Assembly (NCBI RefSeq): GCF_003149675.1
Contig: NZ_LWMS01000031.1
Coordinates: forward strand, 124,001-188,000
Source of the DNA: Methanosphaera cuniculi
Lineage (GTDB): Archaea > Methanobacteriota > Methanobacteria > Methanobacteriales > Methanobacteriaceae
Direction: 5' to 3'
Length of the DNA: 64,000 bases
Made by a program: the position numbers and the translations under genes. Of the stretch, positions 39,243 to 47,153 are shown in pieces. How positions within the stretch are numbered: position 1 is the first letter of the stretch; every line of letters starts with the position of its first letter. Below the pieces are notes generated by a model. The model worked only from the letters and a program-made list of their open reading frames with translations, made no database searches and was not told where the DNA came from.

Positions 39243-39659
39243 TTATAAAGTATACTCTTGTACATATTCTATACATAAATATTCTAAGAAATTATGTAAA
39301 TTTTCAAGCTCTTCATCATCAAATGAATTTAATTTCTTACTCATTTCCTGTATTGAATGACAGATATTTCGAAGTTCTATATTTTCAAATAAAATTGTTT
39401 TATGAAATTGAATTGCTTTTTCCGGAGTTGCTTTTTTCATGATTATTTTCATTTTTTTTATTTTAATACCTATGTTATCTGGTTTCTTATCTATTTCATT
39501 GTTTAATGTTGCTAATTGTTTGTTTAAGTTGTTTAATTGTTTTTCATATTGTTGTATGTTTTCTTCTGCATATGTTGTCATATCATTTAATGTGTTTTGT
39601 ATTGATGGTATGAGGGGTATTTTATTTTCAATATTTTGTATTATTTCCTTTCTATTCAT
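39243..39659 (-). CDS. coiled-coil protein, 138 residues
   Basis: Predicted long coiled coil (ENIQQYEKQLNNLNKQLATL, KIKKMKIIMKKATPEK) with a helical C-terminus ending EYLCIEYVQEY. No signal peptide. It resembles the next two minus-strand proteins in design (helical, with IQNGI/IKEFI-like segments), and all three share the same promoter block. No family recognised. Possible roles include structural, segregation or anti-host functions; none is shown. Confidence 0.7.
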   Translation of the reverse strand: MNRKEIIQNIENKIPLIPSIQNTLNDMTTYAEENIQQYEKQLNNLNKQLATLNNEIDKKPDNIGIKIKKMKIIMKKATPEKAIQFHKTILFENIELRNICHSIQEMSKKLNSFDDEELENLHNFLEYLCIEYVQEYTL

Positions 39660-39670
39660 TTCATTTTCTC

Positions 39671-39710
39671 CATAATATATTTTTTAGTTTAAAAATTATA
39701 AAAATAAATG
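39671..39710 (-). promoter_or_regulatory. repeated promoter, copy 2
   Basis: Weaker copy of the promoter block just before the start at 39659 (minus strand). The shared core is TTTATAATTTTTAAAC; its TATA box is altered (AATATATTATG). Confidence 0.5.
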
Positions 39711-39722
39711 TGTAATTAAAAA

Positions 39723-40334
39723 TTACCACCAATTATCTTCACTTAATCCATAAAATGCTACATAATCTTCACATAAATTAATGAAACGATCATACATATC
39801 TTGAATTCCTTGTATACTGTATTCTTCCAGATATTCACATTCTTCTTCTATCATTTCACAAATCTCCATGTCTACTTTTGATTCACTGATACAACTTTCA
39901 CATATTTGTATATGTTCCTCAACTAATTCAACCTTGTTGGTTATTTCATCATAGTATTCCATATCCATATGTGTTGATTTTTCTAAGTTTTCTTGTATTC
40001 TTTTGTATTCTTTTAATTGTGGTTCTAATAGTTGTTGGTTGTTTTTTTGTGATTGTATGAATTCTTTTATTCCATGTTTAATACTTCCGAACCTATATGT
40101 TTGTTTTCTGAATGTGTCAATTAGTTCATATTTTTCAGGTTCTAGTTCTCTTCTGCATGTGTCTAGTTTTTGGTCTAGTTGTTCCATGTATTCTAGTGCA
40201 TCGTTGTATATTGTTATTGTTTTTTCATCTGGGTGTGTGTTTAGTGTTTCTGATATGTTTATTAGTTGAGTGTTTATTTTTCCTATTTTGTTTGTCATAT
40301 TGTTTATAAATTCAAATTTTTGTTTTGTTTCCAT
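39723..40334 (-). CDS. coiled-coil protein, 203 residues
   Basis: Almost entirely helical with heptad patterns (TQLINISETLNTHPDE, YMEQLDQKLDTCRRELEPEK, EYDEITNKVELVEEHI-like) and an acidic C-terminus ending SEDNWW. Three cysteines sit in the EEHIQICESCISESK region but without a zinc-site spacing. RBS AAAGGAAT and promoter copy 3 precede it. Likely a paralogue or functional partner of the genes at 39243 and 40443. Function unknown. Confidence 0.7.
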   Translation of the reverse strand: METKQKFEFINNMTNKIGKINTQLINISETLNTHPDEKTITIYNDALEYMEQLDQKLDTCRRELEPEKYELIDTFRKQTYRFGSIKHGIKEFIQSQKNNQQLLEPQLKEYKRIQENLEKSTHMDMEYYDEITNKVELVEEHIQICESCISESKVDMEICEMIEEECEYLEEYSIQGIQDMYDRFINLCEDYVAFYGLSEDNWW

Positions 40335-40377
40335 TTTTGTTCATTCCTTTAGTTTTGTATTTATTATTATATTTTTT

Positions 40378-40421
40378 ATAGTATATAAATGTTTTTGTTT
40401 AAAAATTATAAAAGTAAATTT
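40378..40421 (-). promoter_or_regulatory. repeated promoter, copy 3
   Basis: Minus-strand core TTTTTAAACAAAAACATTTA is followed by TATACTAT. It is nearly identical to copy 4 over about 44 bases and lies about 45 bases before the start at 40334. Confidence 0.65.
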
Positions 40422-40442
40422 GGTAATAAAAATATATTATTA

Positions 40443-40808
40443 CTAAATTTTACAATACGGTACATATAATTCATAGAACCAGTTAAGTTCTCTGATATTA
40501 TATTTAATTGATTCTATATCCATTAAATCAATAAATTGAACATCATTTACAAATGAATCACATAATTCAGAATCTATTTTAGCTACTCTTATTTTATCTA
40601 ACAATAGTCTAACATGATTAATTTGAGTTTCAGTAACCGGATATTCAATTGGTGTGTTTTCTATTTCTTTTTTATGATGTTCTATGAATTCTTTAATTCC
40701 ATTTTGAATTTGTGGCTGGAATTGTGTTTTTTCAATGTAATCTTTTATAAATTGATTTTTTTCAGTGTCTGGATTTATGTTTTGTATTATTTTTTGTTTT
40801 GATTCCAT
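40443..40808 (-). CDS. small helical protein, 121 residues
   Basis: Helical and charged (FQPQIQNGIKEFIEHHKKEI, INHVRLLLDKIRVAKIDSEL), ending with FYELYVPYCKI. The QNGIKEFI segment resembles the KHGIKEFIQS segment of the protein at 39723, which suggests a shared ancestry. RBS AAAGGAGA and promoter copy 4 lie upstream. No known family. Confidence 0.68.
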   Translation of the reverse strand: MESKQKIIQNINPDTEKNQFIKDYIEKTQFQPQIQNGIKEFIEHHKKEIENTPIEYPVTETQINHVRLLLDKIRVAKIDSELCDSFVNDVQFIDLMDIESIKYNIRELNWFYELYVPYCKI

Positions 40809-40862
40809 TTTTGATATGTCTCCTTTTAGGTTTTATTTTTCTATATAATAATATAGTTTAAC

Positions 40863-40906
40863 TAGTATATAAATGTTTTTGTTTAAAAATTATAAAAGTA
40901 AATTTT
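40863..40906 (-). promoter_or_regulatory. repeated promoter, copy 4
   Basis: Nearly identical to copy 3 over 44 bases. It is placed about 55 bases before the start at 40808 on the minus strand, with the TATA box TTTATATACTA. Confidence 0.65.
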
Positions 40907-40926
40907 ATTATAAAAAAATTAAAAAA

Positions 40927-41325
40927 TTATTTAACAATAATTTCAACCAAAACATTATCCTTACAAAAAACATCAAATTCAGACAAATACAAAATATATT
41001 CACAACAATCATTTTCACTGCCTAAATTAAATAACTTCTTCGGCAATGTAAAAGTATAACCATTAGGAATAGGATATATTTTTCGTTTCATGTAAGGAGT
41101 AAGAGTATCAGGTTCACAACAAGTCATATATGTATGTCCATTTCTTTCATAGATATAAGTTACTAAATTATCACTGACCACTTCTAATAATTCTTTAGGA
41201 ATACTTACTTTATAACTAGTGAATATTTTTGTTTCACCATTTTTGTTTTTTTGTCGGATCTTATTTTCCATTATTTTATATGTATATGTTGCTATAGGTT
41301 TTCCATCTTGTATTTGGATATTCAT
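40927..41325 (-). CDS. AbrB-like paired-domain protein, left distal copy
   Basis: 132 residues. It has two AbrB/SpoVT-like strands-and-proline motifs: YKVSIPKELLEVV near residue 45 and YTFTLPKKLFNLG near 92. It is paralogous to the protein at 43692 (shared layout: Y-K-I N-terminus, xNLPxxLV motif, xxLPKxxF motif, YILYLSEFDVF/FIVFLEKCDFV end). Its start overlaps the stop of the gene at 41322 by four bases. With 41322 it forms a pair that mirrors 43258/43692 across the repeat region. Likely DNA-binding, by fold resemblance only. Confidence 0.65.
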   Translation of the reverse strand: MNIQIQDGKPIATYTYKIMENKIRQKNKNGETKIFTSYKVSIPKELLEVVSDNLVTYIYERNGHTYMTCCEPDTLTPYMKRKIYPIPNGYTFTLPKKLFNLGSENDCCEYILYLSEFDVFCKDNVLVEIIVK

Positions 41326-41711
41326 ATTGTATTGTCATCTCCTATAATTTTTAATGTTATTTCTCCAAGCCGTCCAGTATTTATATCAACTTTATTCATA
41401 TTTAATGTATATATAATATGATCTGCATTATCAGGAATTATACTAATTGGTATGTTTATCATATTATTTTGTTTAATTTTTATTGTATGATATTTTTCTA
41501 GTGTTGTTGGTGTAACTGGTGATATTCTATATTCTTCATCTTGGATATATATATGTATTGTATTTGTATTCATGTATTCAATTAGGCTTCTTGGTATGTA
41601 AGTTTCGTATCCTTTGTATATTTTGTCTTTATATATATTTTGAGTAGGATATATTTGATGTCTGTATATTATATTTGTTCCAGTTGATGTTGTCTTATAT
41701 GTTATACTCAT
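41322..41711 (-). CDS. AbrB-like paired-domain protein, left proximal copy
   Basis: 129 residues, paralogous to the protein at 43258 (YETYIPRSLIEYMN against YDTILPHVLTEYLQ; MINIPISIIPDNADHIIYTL against KLNVPINITKLFPGCNNITFIL; DINTGRLGEI against FFTGKKGEI). Two swapped-hairpin-like motifs with a conserved proline suggest an AbrB-type fold. It is the minus-strand gene nearest to the iteron-like region, with a divergent promoter region of 140 bases shared with the gene at 41853. Possible regulator or segregation protein of the element. Confidence 0.65.
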   Translation of the reverse strand: MSITYKTTSTGTNIIYRHQIYPTQNIYKDKIYKGYETYIPRSLIEYMNTNTIHIYIQDEEYRISPVTPTTLEKYHTIKIKQNNMINIPISIIPDNADHIIYTLNMNKVDINTGRLGEITLKIIGDDNTI

Positions 41712-41852
41712 AATATGTGTGCCTCCATTAATATGTTATACTACATATTATTATATAATACTTTGGATAATAATTATACTAAAATATATATAATGTTCAA
41801 TCAAGTATATATAATTATAAAATAAATAAAACTTAAAGGAGTCAAAGATAAA

Positions 41853-42293
41853 ATGAACAAGAAACTATATACAGTACTCCTAATATCCATAATAACACTT
41901 CTATCAATATCAAGTGCAAGTGCATGGCTATTTGGAGACAATGAAGATGTAAAAACAATAAACTTCACAGGAAATGAAACAATGGTAATGTACGGGACAG
42001 ATACGCCTGCAGGAGAAAATAATGAATATCCTTTATCCATAACTAAAGATAAAGAAAGTTATTATATGAATATGTATGAATTTGAAGATCTTATAACAAT
42101 CAGTTCAAATGTTAAAAAAGAGTATAATTTATGGCTTCATGATAAAAAAGGCGTCAATGAATTTGATTTTGAAGGACAACCTTTCGTAGCAGAGTATAAG
42201 ACTAACCAAACTGTTGGTGCTAATAATAATGCTAATGTAATTACTAAGATTATGTATCCAAATGGTACAGAGATTAAATATGAATCTAAATAA
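41853..42293 (+). CDS. small secreted protein
   Basis: 146 residues with a clear Sec signal peptide: MNKK, hydrophobic core LYTVLLISIITLLSI, and cleavage after SSASA. The mature part (about 120 residues) is beta-rich, with several N-x-T/S sites, and has no membrane anchor or lipobox. RBS AAAGGAG. It lies between the left AbrB-like pair and the iteron region. Cell-surface or host-interaction cargo of the element is plausible. No family recognised. Confidence 0.75.
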   Translation: MNKKLYTVLLISIITLLSISSASAWLFGDNEDVKTINFTGNETMVMYGTDTPAGENNEYPLSITKDKESYYMNMYEFEDLITISSNVKKEYNLWLHDKKGVNEFDFEGQPFVAEYKTNQTVGANNNANVITKIMYPNGTEIKYESK

Positions 42294-42375
42294 ATAAATT
42301 TTCTATTTTTTTTAATATATTTTTTGACTTTATCAATTTTTTACATTATTTATTGTTTGTTGTTATACGAATTAT

Positions 42376-43199
42376 GTATTACGTATTACGCTGCTGTTAT
42401 TTTTTTGTAATACGTTATACATTTTTGAAATCTTCCAAATGTATCTACTGCATATCATAAACATATAATAATAGTTCTATAAAATACGAAATATGTAATA
42501 CGTATTACAAACCAAATAATTTTTTGTAAAACGTTAAACATTTTATAATTTCTCCGAAGATGTACAGCAGAAACACATTTAATATTATTTATATTTCATG
42601 TAATATTTCATTATTAAAAAATAGTTATTTCATCAGTGCGGGCTTGTTTTGTTTGTTTGACATATTATTCGCTGTTTTAAAACACATATATAAATTATAG
42701 TTAAGTATAAATAATAGGTAAAAGATAATATGTATCATATAATTTAATGTAATATAAAATATAGATAATATAATTTAATTCCTGTGCCAAACTCCTAGAT
42801 ACTTTCGTGGAAAATATATTTTGTATAACGTTTTACATTTTTCATGTTACTTCGTAATACGTAATACATGGTTCGTATAAGTTTGAACCATGGCTTATTG
42901 TCTGATACATTCGTATAAAATAACTTTTGTATAACGTTTAACAAAAAAAATTTAAGATCGTAATACGTAATACATGGTTCGTATAAGTTTGAACCATGGC
43001 TTATTGTCTGATACATTCGTATAAAATAACTTTTGTATAACGTTTAACAAAAAAAATTTAAGATCGTAATACGTAATACATAGTTTACATAAATACGAAC
43101 AATATAATATTTATCCAATAACAATATATCCATTTACAACAAAAATAGAAAATGTTAAACGTTAAACAAAAACAAAATTACCCCGTAATACGTAATACA
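42376..43199. repeat. iteron-like region: alternating A and B repeats
   Basis: Two motifs alternate. Motif A is GTAATACGTAATAC(A): 42376-42390 (reverse), 42495-42508 (palindromic form GTAATACGTATTAC), 42854, 42960, 43066 and 43185. Motif B is a dyad like TGTATAACGTTTAACA: 42525 (TGTAAAACGTTAAACA), 42822, 42928, 43034 and 43153; 42407 is a hybrid GTAATACGTTATAC. In the right half B lies 16-20 bases before A. Regular binding sites in AT-rich DNA, on an element, without a gene, fit an origin of replication, a centromere or a master operator. The protein that binds is unknown; the flanking AbrB-like proteins are candidates. Confidence 0.75.
42853..43082. repeat. 106-bp tandem direct repeats (2 copies plus a partial third)
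   Basis: Copy 1 (42853-42958) and copy 2 (42959-43064) are identical as far as can be read; a third begins at 43065 and diverges after about 18 bases. Each unit holds motif A, an 8-bp inverted repeat CATGGTTC...GAACCATG, two CGTATAA boxes and motif B. The perfect copies point to recent duplication. Confidence 0.85.
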
Positions 43200-43257
43200 C
43201 ACATTTAAATACTAAACCCAATAAAATAAATAAAATAAAGGGAGATGAAAAAACAAA

Positions 43258-43665
43258 ATGATAACATACACACGCAAAGAAGACCATTTAACACTAGAAA
43301 TACACCAAAAACTACTGCTAAAAACAGAATCATACAAAACAAAACACGATGGAACAAAAAAATACACACATTATGATACAATACTACCACACGTATTAAC
43401 AGAATATTTACAACCAGAAGAAAATATATTATATTTTTACATTAAAAATAACAGGATATACCTTACAAGTCATTCACCTGGTGGAATATATGAATCATTT
43501 CCTACAACATTAACTAAAATCAGTAATACATCCAGTAAATTAAATGTACCTATTAATATTACTAAATTATTCCCTGGATGTAATAATATAACATTCATAT
43601 TAAATCCAGATAATACAGATTTCTTTACAGGGAAAAAGGGAGAAATTAGTGTAACTATTGATTAA
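43258..43665 (+). CDS. AbrB-like paired-domain protein, right proximal copy
   Basis: 135 residues, paralogue of the minus-strand protein at 41322, with the motifs YDTILPHVLTEYL near residue 42 and KLNVPINITKLF near 97. It is the first plus-strand gene after the iteron region; the last motif A lies 60 bases before the start, so a repeat-binding protein could regulate it. RBS AAAGGGAGATG. Likely DNA-binding by fold resemblance; not proven. Confidence 0.65.
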   Translation: MITYTRKEDHLTLEIHQKLLLKTESYKTKHDGTKKYTHYDTILPHVLTEYLQPEENILYFYIKNNRIYLTSHSPGGIYESFPTTLTKISNTSSKLNVPINITKLFPGCNNITFILNPDNTDFFTGKKGEISVTID

Positions 43666-43691
43666 TTTAAATTGGGAGGACTTTTATTTTT

Positions 43692-44096
43692 ATGGATAAA
43701 ATAATAACTACAGATGATGGTATGATTACATGTACTTATTCTAAAATTTATTCATCAAAAACAATTAAACAAAATAGTTCTGGTGAGAATATTCATTATG
43801 TAAATTATCGTACAAATTTACCAGAAAGTATTGTTAAGTTATTTGATAATGATATTGTTTTATATTGGTATCTGCATGATAATAATATTTATTTAACTAA
43901 TGTTTGTCCAGATGATGATATTATTTATGCACGTCGTCGTGTTATAAATAAGCGTGGAGGTTTTTTGATTGCATTGCCTAAATCAATATTCCCGTGTCTT
44001 GATAATGTTTCTTATCTTGAATTTATTGTATTTTTGGAGAAGTGTGATTTTGTATCTGGTGATGTTGGTTTAATTGAATGTTGTGTTAAAGTTTAG
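43692..44096 (+). CDS. AbrB-like paired-domain protein, right distal copy
   Basis: 134 residues, paralogue of the protein at 40927. Motifs: YRTNLPESIVKLFDND near residue 46 and FLIALPKSIFPCLD near 98, followed by LEFIVFLEKCDFVSGDVG. It follows the gene at 43258 by 26 bases with RBS GGGAGGA and forms the right-hand pair of the mirror-image set. Its codon use (more GTT, GGT) differs from 43258, suggesting separate histories of the two family types. Confidence 0.65.
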   Translation: MDKIITTDDGMITCTYSKIYSSKTIKQNSSGENIHYVNYRTNLPESIVKLFDNDIVLYWYLHDNNIYLTNVCPDDDIIYARRRVINKRGGFLIALPKSIFPCLDNVSYLEFIVFLEKCDFVSGDVGLIECCVKV

Positions 44097-44130
44097 TTGA
44101 TTTTTTTAGATATTCTTCTTTTTGACACTA

Positions 44131-44156
44131 CTTTTAACCAAAACATTTATATAGTA
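44131..44156 (+). promoter_or_regulatory. orphan copy of the repeated promoter
   Basis: TTTTAACCAAAACATTTATA followed by TAGTA matches the minus-strand promoter block of four nearby genes at about 22 of 25 positions, but on the plus strand. No reading frame follows, so it probably makes an untranslated RNA starting near 44176. Confidence 0.5.
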
Positions 44157-44175
44157 TGGATATTATAATATAATA

Positions 44176-44345
44176 TAGAAATTACAAAAAGCATATGAAA
44201 AAAATATATAAAGTATGTAAAAGAAAATATTAATTAGAAGGTATTACTTACCCACTAATCACTATTCTTTGTAAAAAATATCAAAAAATAGCAATAAGGG
44301 GAATTACTTTCCATCTAATTAGCTATTAAAAAAAATAAAAAGTCA
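44176..44345 (+). ncRNA. candidate small RNA with two tandem related hairpins
   Basis: Two units 60 bases apart: GGTA-TTACT-TACC (44240-44252) and GGAA-TTACT-TTCC (44300-44312). Stem bases change in a compensating way while the loop TTACT stays the same; both are followed by CTAAT and CTATT. The promoter copy at 44131 would start transcription upstream. The ends are guesses: predicted start near 44176, and A/T-rich DNA after 44330. Confidence 0.4.
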
Positions 44346-45047
44346 ATGGAAAACATTTAAAATTAATAAAAAAAAGAGCATATTAATACTTTATTAAAAA
44401 TAATAGATAAAAAGAATGATATTTTGATATTATTTAACTTAATCAAAAAATCATTAATTATAATTTGAAGAAAAACATAAAACATCATCAAGTCGATTTA
44501 TCAGGACTTAGGAAATTTTGATAATTCAACTATTTATTTATTTTTCCTCAAATTATCATATACCTTACAAGAAGTATATTTTTTATATTTATAACAAAAA
44601 TATAGTTTCAATAAGTCATTAATGATTATCAATGATGTAGGAAATACAAATAAATTGTAGCCATACACCTCATGTACTATTTTTGTTATATATTATGTAT
44701 ATATTTTTTTGTATAATGTACAGTCAAGAAACTTTAAAGTAAAATGAGAAGTAGGAATATAAGAATCCACTATCCATATTTACAAAAAAAAATAAATGAC
44801 TGACAATTATATTTAAGAACAAAAAAAATAACTCCTTGTATACCATAAAATAAATGCTTTTGAAAAGTATTTAATATTTTAATATCAAAATAACTCTATT
44901 TTTTATCATTTTTTTTTATAAATTATAGTATCTAAAAAATAAATTATCACTCTTTTTTTTACTATAAATGAATAATTCTATTACTTTTTTTCAAATGCAC
45001 ACTTGTAATTTCATAAATACATTTCAAAAAAATGGAGCAAGTGAAAA

Positions 45048-45194
45048 ATGCAGAATAAACCACGATTAAATAAAGTACAAAATGAATATGAATTCAGCCC
45101 TGTAGAACCACACATAGAAGAATCAACAATGATAGCATATGCTATAACATTCATTCTAGTATTCATAGGAAGTCTGGTAGGATACATTTTATAA
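45048..45194 (+). CDS. small single-span membrane protein, 48 residues
   Basis: Start ATG with ATGGAGCA about 11 bases upstream. A charged N-terminal half (MQNKPRLNKVQNEYEF) is followed by one membrane helix (MIAYAITFILVFIGSLVGYI) that ends the protein. The frame right after the stop (45209) encodes a second helix in another phase, so the two might have been one protein. No family recognised. Confidence 0.5.
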   Translation: MQNKPRLNKVQNEYEFSPVEPHIEESTMIAYAITFILVFIGSLVGYIL

Positions 45195-45208
45195 AGCTAT
45201 ACGAATAT

Positions 45209-45274
45209 GTGGCAATGTTTCTAGGAGCAATATTCATAGGATATCTCCTAAAACATATCATGATTTTACTTTAA
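45209..45274 (+). CDS. possible tiny membrane peptide or frameshifted continuation
   Basis: From a GTG at 45209 the frame encodes 21 residues (VAMFLGAIFIGYLLKHIMI), a single hydrophobic helix. There is no clear ribosome-binding site. Either a coupled peptide or the displaced second helix of the protein ending at 45194. Confidence 0.25.
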   Translation: MAMFLGAIFIGYLLKHIMILL

Positions 45275-45289
45275 GGAGCGTATAATATT

Positions 45290-45967
45290 ATGGCAAAAAA
45301 AGGAGTAACAGGACGACTAAGTGAAGAAGACAAAAAGAAACTGTATGATTATGGATACAATGTAGGAAGTGGACTAGAAAAATTATTAGAAATACTAGAT
45401 AACATAGAAGAAAACCAAATCCACATCAATCCACGTGGAATGGAGAAAAAATTACAAAAACGGATTAAAAACAAACAAAATCAACTAAAAAAAATAGAAA
45501 AACTCTACAATAAAACACTAAAACGACTTGAAAAAACAACTGAGTTAGTCCAGATGAGAAAACAACAAATCAATAACCTTGACACACAACTTGAAGCAAT
45601 AAAAGTATCTGCAGAAGAAGTACAAATTGCAAAAGATACACGATTCAATGAAGCAGTAGAACGTGTAAAACAACCTCTTCGTGCAAAATATGAAGCAAGT
45701 CAAAAAGGATTTGTTCGTAAAGCACATGAATGTGTATTAACTGATGTATCTAAGAATTACAATGTTAATCCTTGTGAAATAATGAAAGCCATCCCCGAAA
45801 AATACTGGGAAGCACTTGAAAATTATGATAAATACGTCCAGAAAGAAAAAGTTACGCCTAAGAAGTACCATCAAGACATACAAGATTTATTAAATGCAAA
45901 AATAGTTCAAAATAATGGAGATGTGAAAATTGAAAACAAATTTGAAAAAAGAATCATTCGGAGCTAG
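45290..45967 (+). CDS. coiled-coil protein, 225 residues
   Basis: An N-terminal 40 residues (GRLSEEDKKKLYDYGYNVGS) precede a long coiled coil (about 50-130: LQKRIKNKQNQLKKIEKLYN, LVQMRKQQINNLDTQLEAIK) and a C-terminal helical domain (KNYNVNPCEIMKAIPEKYWE). RBS AAGGAGCG. It overlaps the next gene by 38 bases. It starts a compact plus-strand series (45290-47096) typical of viral or plasmid early genes. Function unknown. Confidence 0.75.
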   Translation: MAKKGVTGRLSEEDKKKLYDYGYNVGSGLEKLLEILDNIEENQIHINPRGMEKKLQKRIKNKQNQLKKIEKLYNKTLKRLEKTTELVQMRKQQINNLDTQLEAIKVSAEEVQIAKDTRFNEAVERVKQPLRAKYEASQKGFVRKAHECVLTDVSKNYNVNPCEIMKAIPEKYWEALENYDKYVQKEKVTPKKYHQDIQDLLNAKIVQNNGDVKIENKFEKRIIRS

Positions 45968-46232
45968 AATAACAAGTGATACAAAAAATATCATTAACAA
46001 AAGTGGATTAACATCAACTCAAGCAGTTGGAATCATTGAATCTGACCTTAATGGAGGATGTACACGTTCCACAGAATTTCTTCAAAATCAACGTAGAGTT
46101 CTAATTGAAGATTTAATAGAAATTGAAAAAATACGTGATGATCTACGAGAACATTGTGCAGAACTTAAAAATATGATGGATTTACTACGTGAAGAAATTA
46201 ATGAAGATGAAAAGGAGTTAGGATTACAATGA
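45930..46232 (+). CDS. small helical protein, 100 residues
   Basis: Starts with MKTNLKKESFGARI and a segment ITSDTKNIINKSGLTSTQAV that could be a short helix-turn-helix or ribbon-helix-helix DNA-binding unit, then a coiled coil (VLIEDLIEIEKIRDDLREH, LLREEINEDEKELG). It overlaps both neighbours, so it is translationally coupled. The start could also be a few codons further in. No known family. Confidence 0.65.
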   Translation: MKTNLKKESFGARITSDTKNIINKSGLTSTQAVGIIESDLNGGCTRSTEFLQNQRRVLIEDLIEIEKIRDDLREHCAELKNMMDLLREEINEDEKELGLQ

Positions 46233-46417
46233 ATAATTTAATGGATATTAAAATAACCTTAAATAATGGGAATAAGATTCATGGCAAATTTAACATGAAC
46301 AATAAAGCTATCCAATATTGTAAAGACGATGAATATCATTGTATACACATTGATAATAAGCCTGATTATATTAAGATTATTGAAATAATTGGATTTGGTG
46401 ATATATATGTTGTATAA
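46229..46417 (+). CDS. small protein, 62 residues, possibly Sm-like
   Basis: Begins MNNLMDIKITLNNGNKIHGK, followed by strands FNMNNKAIQYC and YHCIHIDNKPDYIKIIEI. The run of five short beta strands with an N-terminal helix recalls a small beta-barrel, but the resemblance to Sm/LSm is weak. It overlaps the previous stop by four bases (ATGA) and the next start (46407). Confidence 0.55.
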   Translation: MNNLMDIKITLNNGNKIHGKFNMNNKAIQYCKDDEYHCIHIDNKPDYIKIIEIIGFGDIYVV

Positions 46418-47096
46418 AGAAAGTATGATCCAGTGCCCTTGCATGGATTTACAAGAAATGATGGATACTGAAGTAAAAATTGATGAAGTTGACCGTACAA
46501 ACAATATTTGCATAATTAACACTCATAGAAACGTGGGAGTAATTGCTTATACAATACTAACAGCTTATATGAATCAAAAAGACAATGTTACCTATGTTAA
46601 TTCCAATACTCTCATAATACATGGAATACCATTAAATACACTGAAAGAACAACTACGACATTTATCCAATGAAGTAGTAGCAGAACTCTTCCAACAATTA
46701 TACTACAACGAACCATTAATTGCACGTGACTTTAAAACACATCTTTCAAGGTACAATATGGAACATGATGAAAATGATGATACATATCATATTCACACAT
46801 ATGATACTGGTGATGCTCTGCTAATGGCATTAATACTAAGATACAAAGGATTTACTGATGTAAATTATACACGTGGACATATCTACCAGGATTTCACGTA
46901 TAATCCTGAAACTATAGACATTAAAAAAGAATTATGTAGTATTACAATTGATGAAGTACGATGTGCTTTTGGTAAACTTTGTGAAAAAAGTAGACGTATA
47001 AGTAAATACTTTGCATGTATGAATAATTTATGTTATCATGATAAATTATGTCTTTATGATGATCAATTCTGGGATGAGCCCTTAAAAGAATACTAA
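46407..47096 (+). CDS. uncharacterised protein, 229 residues
   Basis: The ATG at 46407 overlaps the end of the preceding gene and is preferred over 46389 because it gives the shorter overlap seen across this block. An N-terminal Cys pair (IQCPCMDLQEMM), a strand-helix region (NICIINTHRNVGVIAYTILT) and a C-terminal helical part with four cysteines (CAFGKLCEKSRRISKYFACM, NNLCYHDKLC) suggest a metal-binding, possibly DHH- or Rossmann-like fold. No family recognised. As the largest unknown before the ERF gene it is a candidate replication or recombination protein. Confidence 0.65.
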   Translation: MLYKESMIQCPCMDLQEMMDTEVKIDEVDRTNNICIINTHRNVGVIAYTILTAYMNQKDNVTYVNSNTLIIHGIPLNTLKEQLRHLSNEVVAELFQQLYYNEPLIARDFKTHLSRYNMEHDENDDTYHIHTYDTGDALLMALILRYKGFTDVNYTRGHIYQDFTYNPETIDIKKELCSITIDEVRCAFGKLCEKSRRISKYFACMNNLCYHDKLCLYDDQFWDEPLKEY

Positions 47097-47153
47097 CCCC
47101 CATATTTTTTATTTAATAAATTTTTTTTATAACTAATATAGGAATGAAATAAA

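Larger units (their letters stand above)
44097..45047. other. gene-free spacer, 950 bases, with candidate RNA
   Basis: No supported reading frame. It holds an orphan copy of the repeated promoter (44131-44156), two tandem covarying hairpins (44240-44312) and further short dyads such as AAGTC...GACTT near 44491-44510. The right end has ATTTC-A7-TGGAG that provides the ribosome-binding site of the gene at 45048. Confidence 0.55.

Noticed and set aside
42853-43082. CRISPR array suggested by regular repeats
   Set aside because: The repeat unit is 106 bases, identical throughout with no variable spacers, and contains dyads; it is a tandem duplication with iteron-like sites.
44240-44312. Possible two-repeat mini CRISPR array for the csf system
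   Set aside because: The two units are too different from each other outside the hairpin, no third copy exists, and the compensating stem changes fit a structured RNA better.
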